Below are positions 1-5,544 of a stretch of DNA of 6,995 nucleotides, one piece after another (position 1 is the stretch's first letter; every line of letters starts with the position of its first letter). The stretch comes from Chloroflexota bacterium (lineage in GTDB: Bacteria > Chloroflexota > Anaerolineae > B4-G1). The notes beneath the pieces were generated by a model. That model ran no database searches. It was not told the origin of the DNA and worked only from the letters and a program-made list of their open reading frames with translations. The DNA is taken from positions 1 through 6,995 of the forward strand of contig DSAR01000223.1 in the NCBI GenBank assembly GCA_011046405.1. Reading direction: 5' to 3'. The translations under genes were made by a program, and so were the position numbers.

Positions 1-3
1 GCC

Positions 4-1422
4 TTATGCCATTGGGACTCTGGTTGTTCGAATTTGGCTCTGGTGGATGGCTCCGCACTCCAATTTTGGATTTTTAAGGTGCTTATCGCGACATACTGGT
101 TTTGCTATGCTGAAAATGAAATCAAAGCGCAGAAAAAAACGCCGCAAAAGGGCGATGTATTGCAGATGCCATGGCGCTCCGTTGAAATTAGGGTAGATCC
201 ACAGAACGCCCCACAGGTGCATCAGCACACTCCACGCAACAAGATATTCAAAAGCCCGCCGCCCCCCGTGCCGCAAATTCACGAGCGCCAGGGCCAGGAG
301 CACGATCCACAACGGGAGCCAGTCCAAAGCAAAGCGATAGCCAAATTGCAACGAACCGGTGTTGAAATACAACAGCGAGGGCAAAGATACCAGGGCTGCT
401 GAGAGGGCCAGCCCCCAGGTCAGACGCTTGCATCGAGCGCTCCACAGCGCTCTGAAGGCCAGGAACAGCACCGGACAGGTGATGAGGAAGCCCATGCCCC
501 ACGGATCGGGCGTGACGCGCCAGGAGTTCGACGAAAAGGAGAGCATAGGGGGGCGAAGCAACATCGTGTACAAATTTTCCGGCAGGAAGTGGAGACTAAA
601 CTGCCCCCAAGTCGCCTGGCGCGCGACCAACGTTTCGGGGCTATTCATCCACCGGTAGCCGAATTCGAGCGGATTGCCAAAGCGGGCCCAGTTATAAGCC
701 GCCTGTCCCAGCAGGGCCGGCGCAGCGCCCAGGCCAAACGTCACGAAAAACCGCGCCCGACGCCACACGTCCGGTTGCTTGGTCACAGCCAGCGCCCAAC
801 TCAGGGGAAAGGCCAACACCACCGGTGCGCGGGCCAGGAAACCCAGCCCCAACCAGAGCCCGGCGGCCCAGGGTCGATTCTCGCCCAGCGCCTCTCGGAC
901 GTAGAGACAGAGACACGTGACCGCGAGCACGTGGGCGGTATACCAGACGGATCCCAGCGCCGCGCAATACCAGAGCGGCGTCCCCAACCCCAGGAGCACG
1001 CACAGCCAAAGCCTCGACCTCCGCGATAAATGCCCAACCCGGTTCAACGCCGCGTAGAACAACGCCACGTTCAACGCGCCGAGGACGACACTGAAAGCCA
1101 CGTCGGAGAAGGCCAGCCCCCAGAGCGCGACGCCGGGCATCATCAGCAGCGCCGGGAGCGGGGGAAACGACACGTACCACCGGCCGTCGAACAGCGTCAG
1201 GTCATAAGGCGGGTCGGGGACGTGACGCAAGGCCAATTGCCCGTGAAGGAAGGAATCGGCCAGGTAAACGAAATGGGAAGCCAACGAGTGACGGCCGAGC
1301 GAAACGCCGGCCGTCAAGCCATAGATCGCGAGGAAAATCAGGAACAACCGAAACGGGGTCGAAAACCGGGGGCGACGAGAAAAACGCCCGGCCATACGCG
1401 ACATCACGGAGAGCACGAGCAT
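4..1422 (-). CDS. Polytopic membrane glycosyltransferase-like protein (GT-C superfamily, GT39-like)
   Basis: About 472 residues from ATG 1422. A TTG at 1434 is an in-frame alternative, and ATGs at 1404 and 1395 are also possible; none has a Shine-Dalgarno, so the start is uncertain and translation may be coupled to the upstream gene, whose stop is at 1439. The protein is a string of hydrophobic helices. It has a large first extracytoplasmic loop after TM1 carrying 'LADSFLHGQL' and 'LFDGRWYVSFPPLPALL', the acid-containing loop plus PP-L-x-L-L pattern typical of GT-C enzymes that use polyprenyl-phosphate sugars. By family knowledge it would transfer a sugar outside the membrane to a lipid, glycan or protein; donor and acceptor cannot be read. 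The last roughly 40 residues (after 'LQYIALL') are hydrophilic, basic and AT-richer at the DNA level, unlike the rest, and may not be the ancestral C-terminus. Confident as a membrane protein, moderately as a glycosyltransferase. Confidence 0.75.
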   Translation of the reverse strand: MLVLSVMSRMAGRFSRRPRFSTPFRLFLIFLAIYGLTAGVSLGRHSLASHFVYLADSFLHGQLALRHVPDPPYDLTLFDGRWYVSFPPLPALLMMPGVALWGLAFSDVAFSVVLGALNVALFYAALNRVGHLSRRSRLWLCVLLGLGTPLWYCAALGSVWYTAHVLAVTCLCLYVREALGENRPWAAGLWLGLGFLARAPVVLAFPLSWALAVTKQPDVWRRARFFVTFGLGAAPALLGQAAYNWARFGNPLEFGYRWMNSPETLVARQATWGQFSLHFLPENLYTMLLRPPMLSFSSNSWRVTPDPWGMGFLITCPVLFLAFRALWSARCKRLTWGLALSAALVSLPSLLYFNTGSLQFGYRFALDWLPLWIVLLALALVNLRHGGRRAFEYLVAWSVLMHLWGVLWIYPNFNGAPWHLQYIALLRRFFLRFDFIFSIAKPVCRDKHLKNPKLECGAIHQSQIRTTRVPMA

Positions 1423-1438
1423 CGCGGCGGGCAATCGG

Positions 1439-3046
1439 CTATTCGGTGAGATCCAGAAGCCGGTGCGGCCAAAGGATGTGATAGTAGAAACCGTTCATAC
1501 AGATGTGCTCGACCGGTTTGTAGTTCTGTCCGATGGCCTCCAAAACCGGCGGCGGGTAGAACTGGGCCCGGAAGATGACGAGGCCAAAATGCTGCGCCTC
1601 GATCCGCTCGATGATCTCGTCTGTATCGAGTAAATCGTTGTTGTAGAGATTGTAAAGCTGGGTCGGGTTGGTGATGACCGGCTCACCGGCCAATAGGCTG
1701 AACATCGCCTCTTCGCTGAAGACCGGTCCGTCGGCGGTACGGACGTAATCCATGATCGTCTCGCCGGCCGCGTAATCCTCCGGTGTGAGCAGGTGACCCA
1801 ATTGCGTATACCCCATCGCGTCGTGGTATTGGAACGTCGTACAATCGCCCACCACCAATTGATTGTCCACTCCGAAGTAACGGGCCAACGTCCCAAACAC
1901 AGGGCCGGAGGTCGGCATGTGGAGCATGCGTGGCGCCTGGATCAAGTATAACCCGGGGATGAGACATGCCAGGCACAGCGATGCATACGACGAGCAGCGT
2001 CTCTTCTCCGCCTCCCTCTCGCCCATCGTCTTCGCCCAATGCTGCAAGCGTCCCAGCGCCAGGCCCGACGTCAGGCAGGCGGCCGCGACCGCCGTGGTGA
2101 AATAACCGAATCCCGCGCCCCACTTGCCGCTCAACGCGCCCGCTCCCAGTGCGAATAAAAACCACAGGGAATAGGCCGAGAGTCGACCCCAGAACGTCTC
2201 GTAGACCAGGTAGGCCGCCGCCAGGAGGACGAAAACGGTGTGCAGGCGGAACCACTGGCCAAAGAGGAAGATCGTCTGGCGATAATCGTACTCGTTGACG
2301 TTGGCCTGGATCGTGTTGACCCACCATTGCCCCTCGGTGGCGACATTCAACAACCCGAAGATCGCCCCGGCGGCCAGGGCCAGGAGCGCCCCGGCCGCTA
2401 TCGAGCGCTTGACGTCGCGCAGGAAGACGTAGGAAAGCGCGGCGACGACGGTAAAGACCGCCATCTGCTTGGTGTACCCGGCGCATAGAAGCATCAACAG
2501 ACCGAGCAGCAGGTTCCGATTGCCGTGTTTGGGATGCTCGAACTCAGCGACGAAGGCGATGGCCAACGTCTCGAACATCACCATCGTCATGTGCATCCGG
2601 CAGAGCGGTCCAATCTGATAGACATAATTGGAAGCCAGGAAAGCCAACCCGGAGATGAGGGGAATAAAGCGCCCGCCGACCTTGCGCCGCACGACGAAGG
2701 CAATCGCCCCCCCGGTAACGAGGGTCGCGACGAAAGAGACCAATCGACCGGCAATCAGACGCGGTCCGAAGAGAGGCAGCAAGGGTACGATCAATAGGTG
2801 AAAAAGGGGCGGATAATTGGAGGCGTAGAATGGATAAACGGCGTTAGCCCGGTAAGGCCACTCCCCCTGGCTGTAGAGAATGGCGTCGTACAGTTCAAAC
2901 CCCTCCCCTTGATCGTAATCGAAAGGCCAACGAAAGAGATCGACGGCGTAGGTGAAATAGATCGCCAGGTAGCCCACGTAGGCCAGGACGACGAGGACGA
3001 TCAAAACGGCGCCCAATACCCTGAGGAAACGGGACATCTGCCTCAT
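1439..3046 (-). CDS. Polytopic membrane glycosyltransferase, GT39/ArnT-like (GT-C fold)
   Basis: About 535 residues from ATG 3046, which overlaps the TGA of the upstream small gene as ATGA. The frame stays open to 3145, but that extension would lie inside the upstream gene and lacks membrane character, so 3046 is preferred; a weak GGGGGA lies about 12 nt upstream. TM1 spans about residues 8-32. It is followed by a loop with D43, D45, E48 and D54 ('FDYDQGEG') and 'SNYPPLFHLLIVPLL' (about 76-90), the acidic first loop and YPP-L motif of GT39-like enzymes, where an acidic residue is thought to be the catalytic base. Roughly ten helices follow. The C-terminal 150 residues form a soluble extracytoplasmic domain ('GPVFSEEAMFSLLAGEPV') of a kind often seen in such enzymes. 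Likely role: transfer of a sugar from a lipid-phosphate donor at the outer membrane face. Substrate unknown. Middle gene of a three-gene unit. Confidence 0.85.
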   Translation of the reverse strand: MRQMSRFLRVLGAVLIVLVVLAYVGYLAIYFTYAVDLFRWPFDYDQGEGFELYDAILYSQGEWPYRANAVYPFYASNYPPLFHLLIVPLLPLFGPRLIAGRLVSFVATLVTGGAIAFVVRRKVGGRFIPLISGLAFLASNYVYQIGPLCRMHMTMVMFETLAIAFVAEFEHPKHGNRNLLLGLLMLLCAGYTKQMAVFTVVAALSYVFLRDVKRSIAAGALLALAAGAIFGLLNVATEGQWWVNTIQANVNEYDYRQTIFLFGQWFRLHTVFVLLAAAYLVYETFWGRLSAYSLWFLFALGAGALSGKWGAGFGYFTTAVAAACLTSGLALGRLQHWAKTMGEREAEKRRCSSYASLCLACLIPGLYLIQAPRMLHMPTSGPVFGTLARYFGVDNQLVVGDCTTFQYHDAMGYTQLGHLLTPEDYAAGETIMDYVRTADGPVFSEEAMFSLLAGEPVITNPTQLYNLYNNDLLDTDEIIERIEAQHFGLVIFRAQFYPPPVLEAIGQNYKPVEHICMNGFYYHILWPHRLLDLTE

Positions 3047-3240
3047 GCCGGCCGATCCCCCAGTCGATAGAGCAGCAGCCCCACGACGACGGTCAGTCCA
3101 CTCAAGAGCAAGCCCAATCGTTGCAACGGCCCAAAACCGCCCCATTGGCCAGCACCCAACAGGTCGACGGCTAAAATGCCCATTAGAGCGAGGACACCCA
3201 ACGCGATGACGAATATACCCAACTGTCGTTTACTAATCAT
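3043..3240 (-). CDS. Small two-helix membrane protein, function unknown
   Basis: A 65-residue protein with a short basic N-terminus (MISKRQ), one hydrophobic helix at about 7-29, a Gly-rich polar turn ('GAGQWGGFGPLQR', about 30-42), a second helix at about 43-60 and a basic end (YRLGDRPA). Both termini are predicted cytoplasmic. I do not recognise a family. It is likely to be a real gene because it begins just below a strong -10 element, its stop overlaps the next start by 4 nt (ATGA), and its hydrophobic pattern is coherent. First gene of the glycosyltransferase unit; it could be a partner or stabiliser of the enzyme, which is inference only. No Shine-Dalgarno precedes the ATG, which agrees with leaderless translation. 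Confidence 0.7.
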   Translation of the reverse strand: MISKRQLGIFVIALGVLALMGILAVDLLGAGQWGGFGPLQRLGLLLSGLTVVVGLLLYRLGDRPA

Positions 3241-3244
3241 GGCC

Positions 3245-3262
3245 TGGCATTATAACATGCCA
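3245..3262. repeat. Inverted repeat overlapping the -10 box (possible operator)
   Basis: Perfect 6-nt arms TGGCAT and ATGCCA with a 6-nt centre TATAAC. The minus-strand TATAAT is formed by part of the left arm plus the centre, so a dimeric regulator bound here would block RNA polymerase. The spacing is compatible with a half-turn-separated operator, but arms this short can also occur by chance. Confidence 0.35.
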
Positions 3263-3276
3263 TTCGGGGGGTGCAA
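3249..3276 (-). promoter_or_regulatory. Sigma70-type promoter of the glycosyltransferase unit, probably leaderless
   Basis: Read on the minus strand: a -35-like TTGCAC at 3276-3271 (3 of 6 to consensus), a 16-nt spacer, and a perfect -10 TATAAT at 3254-3249. Only 8 nt (GCCAGGCC) separate the -10 from ATG 3240. Transcription starting about 7 nt after the -10 would begin within one or two bases of the start codon, so the message would have essentially no leader. There is no Shine-Dalgarno in those 8 nt. Confidence 0.65.
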
Positions 3277-3295
3277 CTTCAGAACATCGCCTGCG

Positions 3296-3301
3296 TATAA
3301 A
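3296..3301 (+). promoter_or_regulatory. Candidate -10 element for the DUF4870/TM2 unit
   Basis: TATAAA, 5 of 6 to consensus, 50 nt before the preferred ATG. No convincing -35 stands 16-18 nt upstream (the bases there are GCAACT/CAACTT). An alternative plus-strand promoter is TTTACT (3229-3234), a 16-nt spacer and TATAAC (3251-3256), which would overlap the divergent promoter. Which is used cannot be decided from sequence. Confidence 0.35.
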
Positions 3302-3337
3302 AAAGCAGACCTTACCCCCAGAGCGTCCAGATGGAAC

Positions 3338-3342
3338 AGGAG
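3338..3342 (+). promoter_or_regulatory. Shine-Dalgarno AGGAG that favours start 3352
   Basis: AGGAG stands 9 nt before ATG 3352 and 3 nt before ATG 3346, but lies inside the gene if ATG 3331 is used. The spacing best fits 3352. Upstream of 3331 there is only a weak purine stretch. Confidence 0.5.
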
Positions 3343-3351
3343 AATATGGAG

Positions 3352-3900
3352 ATGGATGTAGAAGAAACACAGGTTGACCCACTATCCCCAGAGGAAATTT
3401 TTGAGGAAATCCAGATAGCGGGAGATGAGAACGCACAACTGGCGGTGAATGATTGGACAGTAGCCGCCTTGGCCCACGCCAGTGTGCTTCTGGCTCTGGT
3501 GTTCAGCACCGCTGCCGGCATTGGCGCCCTGATCGGGCCGATCGTGGCCCTGGTGATTTACCTGGGATATCGCGAGAAATCCCGTTTCGTCGCCTTCCAG
3601 GCATTCCAAGCTTTCGTGTACCAGGCGCTGGGACTGCTGCTTTACGTCGTGCTAGTTACTGTCCTCTCATCGGGTGTAGCGCTGGCCTGGACCGTGAGCG
3701 GCGTCCTCGCGGCTGTGTTGATCGGCTTTCTGTTGATGCCCTTCGCCCTGGCGCTCACCTTGATGATGGTCTTCGTGCTGGTAAGCCTCCCCCTGGCGTG
3801 GGTGGGTTACGGGTTATACGCGGCCTACCTGACCTACCAGGGTCGAGATTTCCGCTACTGGTTGATCGGTGAACGATTAGCACAGGAGGTGAAAATATGA
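3352..3900 (+). CDS. DUF4870-like multi-pass membrane protein
   Basis: 182 residues from ATG 3352, chosen for the AGGAG at 3338-3342; ATG 3346 and ATG 3331 (189 residues) are alternatives. An acidic N-terminal tail of about 30 residues ('VDPLSPEEIFEEIQ') precedes the membrane part. The signature is 'AALAHASVLL', then 'GIGALIGPIVALVIYLGYREKSRFVAFQAFQAFVYQ', matching DUF4870/Tic20-like proteins, in which a hydrophobic hairpin is followed by a basic turn, a Phe-rich amphipathic stretch (RFVAFQAFQA) and further helices. Two or three more hydrophobic segments follow to about residue 160, and the C-terminus is charged ('GRDFRYWLIGERLAQEVKI'). The family has no settled biochemical function. The stop overlaps the next start (ATGA), so it is translationally coupled to the TM2-like protein. 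Family assignment is fairly sure from the motif; function is unknown. Confidence 0.82.
   Translation: MDVEETQVDPLSPEEIFEEIQIAGDENAQLAVNDWTVAALAHASVLLALVFSTAAGIGALIGPIVALVIYLGYREKSRFVAFQAFQAFVYQALGLLLYVVLVTVLSSGVALAWTVSGVLAAVLIGFLLMPFALALTLMMVFVLVSLPLAWVGYGLYAAYLTYQGRDFRYWLIGERLAQEVKI
3884..3890 (+). promoter_or_regulatory. Near-consensus Shine-Dalgarno of the TM2-like gene
   Basis: AGGAGGT, 6 nt before ATG 3897, inside the end of the upstream coding region. It fixes the start at 3897 rather than the following ATG at 3900. Confidence 0.85.
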
Positions 3901-4163
3901 TGCAAAAACGAGATCCCTTCGTCGCACTGGTTTTGGAGGTCGTGGGAGGATTCTTCGGCTTTCTCGGTCTGGGGTGGATCTACGCGGGGCGACCGGCGAA
4001 CGGCATTCTCCTGCTGATCGGCTACTGGCTGCTGGATTGGATCATCGGCCTGACGTTGTCGCTCGTTACCCTCGGCGTGTGGTGTTGTATCTGGCCCGCG
4101 CAGAACTTGCTGTTCGGCGCTATTTCCGGCTACCTGGCCTATCGCTGGATAGAACAATCCTAA
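3897..4163 (+). CDS. TM2-domain-like small membrane protein
   Basis: 88 residues. After a short basic start (MMQKRD) comes a hydrophobic helix with a Gly-rich run (about 8-28, 'VVGGFFGFLGLGWIYAGR'), a tight turn with GRPANG (31-36), a second helix (about 37-57) and a third hydrophobic stretch (about 58-80). Order and motif resemble the TM2 family (Gly-x-x-x-hydrophobic-Tyr-x-Gly-Arg, then Gly-Ile-Leu at the next helix), although the usual 'H/D-R-F-Y' is replaced by 'W-I-Y'. TM2 proteins are widespread and mostly of unknown function. C63-C64 lie in the membrane. Start set by AGGAGGT and by the ATGA overlap with the DUF4870-like gene, so the two are very probably co-expressed and may form a complex. 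Confidence 0.8.
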   Translation: MMQKRDPFVALVLEVVGGFFGFLGLGWIYAGRPANGILLLIGYWLLDWIIGLTLSLVTLGVWCCIWPAQNLLFGAISGYLAYRWIEQS

Positions 4164-4173
4164 CCTGCCAGAG

Positions 4174-4236
4174 CCAATAAAAGAGCCATTGACCGCCAAA
4201 TTCTTGCTCGCTGTGCAAGGATTCTATGGGTTAGGC
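4174..4236. repeat. Diverged intergenic repeat, copy 1
   Basis: Aligns without gaps to 5371-5433 in the same orientation. Shared blocks at identical offsets are CCAATAAA (offset 0), AAATTCTTGC (offset 24) and TAGGC (offset 58), with about 57% identity by hand across the span. It begins 10 nt after the stop of the TM2-like gene. It carries a self-complementary part that copy 2 lacks. Confidence 0.35.
4199..4223. terminator. Hairpin after the TM2-like gene, candidate bidirectional terminator
   Basis: Arms AATTCTTGC and GCAAGGATT pair over 9 bp with one G-T wobble, around the 7-nt loop TCGCTGT. It starts 36 nt after the stop codon of the plus-strand unit, in the gap between convergent genes. 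The plus-strand tail (TCTATG) is a poor U tract; on the minus strand the tail is TTGG. A weak intrinsic terminator at best. Confidence 0.35.
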
Positions 4237-4294
4237 CCTAAAACGCATCTTCTCAAAAAGTTGGGGGAAAGGTAGGGCGGAATGTGTGCGACCG

Positions 4295-4310
4295 CGCGAG
4301 CGTGCTCGCG
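4295..4310. repeat. GC-rich inverted repeat between convergent genes
   Basis: CGCGAGC, then GT, then GCTCGCG: 7-nt arms around a 2-nt centre, in practice a 6-bp stem with a CGTG tetraloop. No T tract follows on either strand, so a factor-independent terminator is not shown. It could help end one or both convergent transcripts or be a protein-binding palindrome. Confidence 0.35.
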
Positions 4311-4359
4311 ATGTTGCCTGCGCCTTACATTACCCCGGTTTATTGAGATGATACCCTCC

Positions 4360-5178
4360 TCACCCGGGCAAGGCGATATAGACGCTGTCTCCAAAAAGCG
4401 CTTCATAGACCACCAAGAGGTCAGACTCGCCCTGGCCGACCTCAAAAATTATATCGCCATCCAATTGTGCCCCGCCAAAAAACTCCTGCGTGCTCAACAG
4501 ATTGGGTAGACCGGCGATCATCACCTCTGGCTCTCGACGGATACCCGTGGATCCGACGACGGTCAACCGCGATAGGTAGATCGAACAGACGTCATCGGAA
4601 TCTTTGTTACACGTGAGGGTCACCGACATCATGAGATATTCGTTATCCAGTTGGGGTGTGGGGTTGAATGGATTGGCGCTGGCGACGATTTCGTCGGCTG
4701 GACGGATCGTGCGATTGATGCTGATGGTCATGTCATCCACGTCGATGGAAGAACCCGACGGCACTGGATTTTCGCGAGAGCTTCCCGGTGCCGCGTCAAG
4801 AAACGGAGTGGCGAAGGGAGGCGCTTGTTGCGTGGGCTGATCGGGCGTGATAGTGACGTCAACCGCCGGTGTGGCGGTCGGTGCTTGTTCCAGGCCTAGC
4901 ATCCACGGGGCCGGCGTTGGCTCATCAGTGGATTGACGTGCCCGGATGGGCCTGGACAGACCCGACGTGTGCACACCAATAAAATAGGAAGAAAGCGTGC
5001 AAAAGGAACATACGAGACACCAAATGAAAAACGGAATAGCCAGCGTACGTAAGAAGGGATATGACGTAAATGACGTAGACGAAGACCGGGAAGGTCGTCC
5101 TGCAACTCTGGCGCCACAATACGGGCACAGCAGTGCATCTCTTGGCATAGGACGGGCACAATTTTGACAATTTATCAT
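4360..5178 (-). CDS. Zinc-ribbon, single-helix membrane protein with DUF4352-like extracytoplasmic domain
   Basis: 272 residues. The N-terminal zinc ribbon has C4-x2-C7 and C18-x2-C21 ('CPYCG') with a typical 10-residue spacing. A short Ser-rich basic stretch leads to one membrane helix (about 43-67), then a Thr/Pro-rich linker (about 84-125) and a C-terminal beta-rich domain (about 138-265). Its 'GGAQLDGDIIFEVGQGESDLLVVYE' matches the end of DUF4352 (telokin-like) domains, which typically pair a bulky 'G-x2-F-x-V' strand with 'L-x-V-Y'. C190 and C198 could form a disulfide outside the cell. Zinc ribbon inside, beta domain outside: such fusions are common in bacteria, but the task of the ribbon is unknown. 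The start is fixed because the next Met (M11) would lose the first CxxC. No Shine-Dalgarno is present. Transcribed away from the L,D-transpeptidase. Confidence 0.85.
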   Translation of the reverse strand: MINCQNCARPMPRDALLCPYCGARVAGRPSRSSSTSFTSYPFLRTLAIPFFIWCLVCSFCTLSSYFIGVHTSGLSRPIRARQSTDEPTPAPWMLGLEQAPTATPAVDVTITPDQPTQQAPPFATPFLDAAPGSSRENPVPSGSSIDVDDMTISINRTIRPADEIVASANPFNPTPQLDNEYLMMSVTLTCNKDSDDVCSIYLSRLTVVGSTGIRREPEVMIAGLPNLLSTQEFFGGAQLDGDIIFEVGQGESDLLVVYEALFGDSVYIALPG

Positions 5179-5235
5179 GATTATACAGTGACAAAACGCT
5201 CTTACACGACCCCAAATTTGAGAAGATTCTGCTAT

Positions 5236-5264
5236 ATCTTACAGCGGAATCGATCTAGCGTCAA
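5236..5264 (-). promoter_or_regulatory. Candidate promoter of the zinc-ribbon gene
   Basis: On the minus strand: -35 TTGACG (5264-5259, 5 of 6), a 17-nt spacer, and -10 TAAGAT (5241-5236, 4 of 6, keeping the key T-A...T). It would start transcription near 5229, giving a leader of about 50 nt. Confidence 0.45.
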
Positions 5265-5301
5265 GCACATCTGCTGACCCACCGCACCATCGCCCAACCG
5301 C

Positions 5302-5330
5302 TGGACGCTAAACACAACTTATGTTAAAAT
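5302..5330 (+). promoter_or_regulatory. Candidate extended -10 promoter of the L,D-transpeptidase
   Basis: -35-like TGGACG (5302-5307, 4 of 6), a 17-nt spacer, -10 TAAAAT (5325-5330, 5 of 6) preceded by the extended-10 TG at 5322-5323 (TGTTAAAAT). Transcription would start near 5337, leaving a leader of roughly 208 nt before ATG 5545. Confidence 0.5.
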
Positions 5331-5370
5331 ATGATCTCACTTGTGAGGAACTATCCTGGACGAGCTGGAA

Positions 5371-5433
5371 CCAATAAAGAGCATCTCGTATGCAAAATTC
5401 TTGCACAAAAAACAAAAATTTCACTGGATAGGC
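5371..5433. repeat. Diverged intergenic repeat, copy 2
   Basis: Same-orientation partner of 4174-4236, with the blocks CCAATAAA, AAATTCTTGC and TAGGC at offsets 0, 24 and 58. In this copy the right arm of the hairpin is replaced by an A-rich run (ACAAAAAACAAAAA). It lies within the predicted leader of the L,D-transpeptidase. Confidence 0.35.
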
Positions 5434-5467
5434 ACCCATGATGTCCTCGTACGTCGAGCAAGAGCGT

Positions 5468-5482
5468 GCAACCTTTGGTTGC
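5468..5482 (+). other. Leader hairpin upstream of the L,D-transpeptidase
   Basis: GCAACC, loop TTT, GGTTGC: a perfect 6-bp stem, about 60 nt before the start codon. It is followed by CCTTCGC rather than a T run, so it is not a standard terminator. It could be a structural element of the leader or chance. Confidence 0.3.
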
Positions 5483-5535
5483 CCTTCGCTTCGGCGCCGG
5501 TATTTCTCGCTATAGTTCTGGCTCGTCCAGGTTCA

Positions 5536-5540
5536 GGGAG
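5536..5540 (+). promoter_or_regulatory. Shine-Dalgarno GGGAG that sets the L,D-transpeptidase start
   Basis: AGGGAG ends 4 nt before ATG 5545. Together with the signal peptide that begins at this Met, it supports 5545 over the upstream TTG at 5401. Confidence 0.6.
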
Positions 5541-5544
5541 CAAC

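Larger units (their letters stand above)
5179..5544. other. Divergent intergenic region with two candidate promoters and a long leader
   Basis: 366 nt without a credible gene. It holds a minus-strand promoter (5236-5264), a plus-strand promoter (5302-5330), repeat copy 2 (5371-5433) and a hairpin (5468-5482). The frame of the downstream gene is open from 5401 (TTG), but the 48 extra residues lack a signal peptide start and lie before a clear one, so I treat them as untranslated. No riboswitch class was recognised. Confidence 0.6.

Noticed and set aside
18..60. tRNA-like 'GTTCGAAT' near the left edge
   Set aside because: The flanking bases do not form a T-stem or acceptor stem; no cloverleaf can be drawn.
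692..1180. 162-residue minus-strand open frame inside the first glycosyltransferase
   Set aside because: Out-of-frame shadow of the membrane protein, with low-complexity Arg/Gly/Ala composition.
589..1449. Plus-strand open frames antisense to the first glycosyltransferase
   Set aside because: Gln/Arg/Pro-rich translations typical of antisense shadows; no Shine-Dalgarno or neighbour context.
1683..2486. 267-residue minus-strand open frame inside the GT39-like gene
   Set aside because: Same strand but another frame; Arg/Gly-rich and without membrane segments, while the overlapping frame encodes a coherent GT-C protein.
3047..3145. 33-residue N-terminal extension of the GT39-like protein
   Set aside because: Would lie wholly inside the small membrane gene; polar and unlike a membrane-protein start, while ATG 3046 has the ATGA overlap.
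5401..5544. N-terminal extension of the L,D-transpeptidase from TTG 5401
   Set aside because: A complete signal peptide starts at ATG 5545 with GGGAG 4 nt upstream; the extension would bury it.
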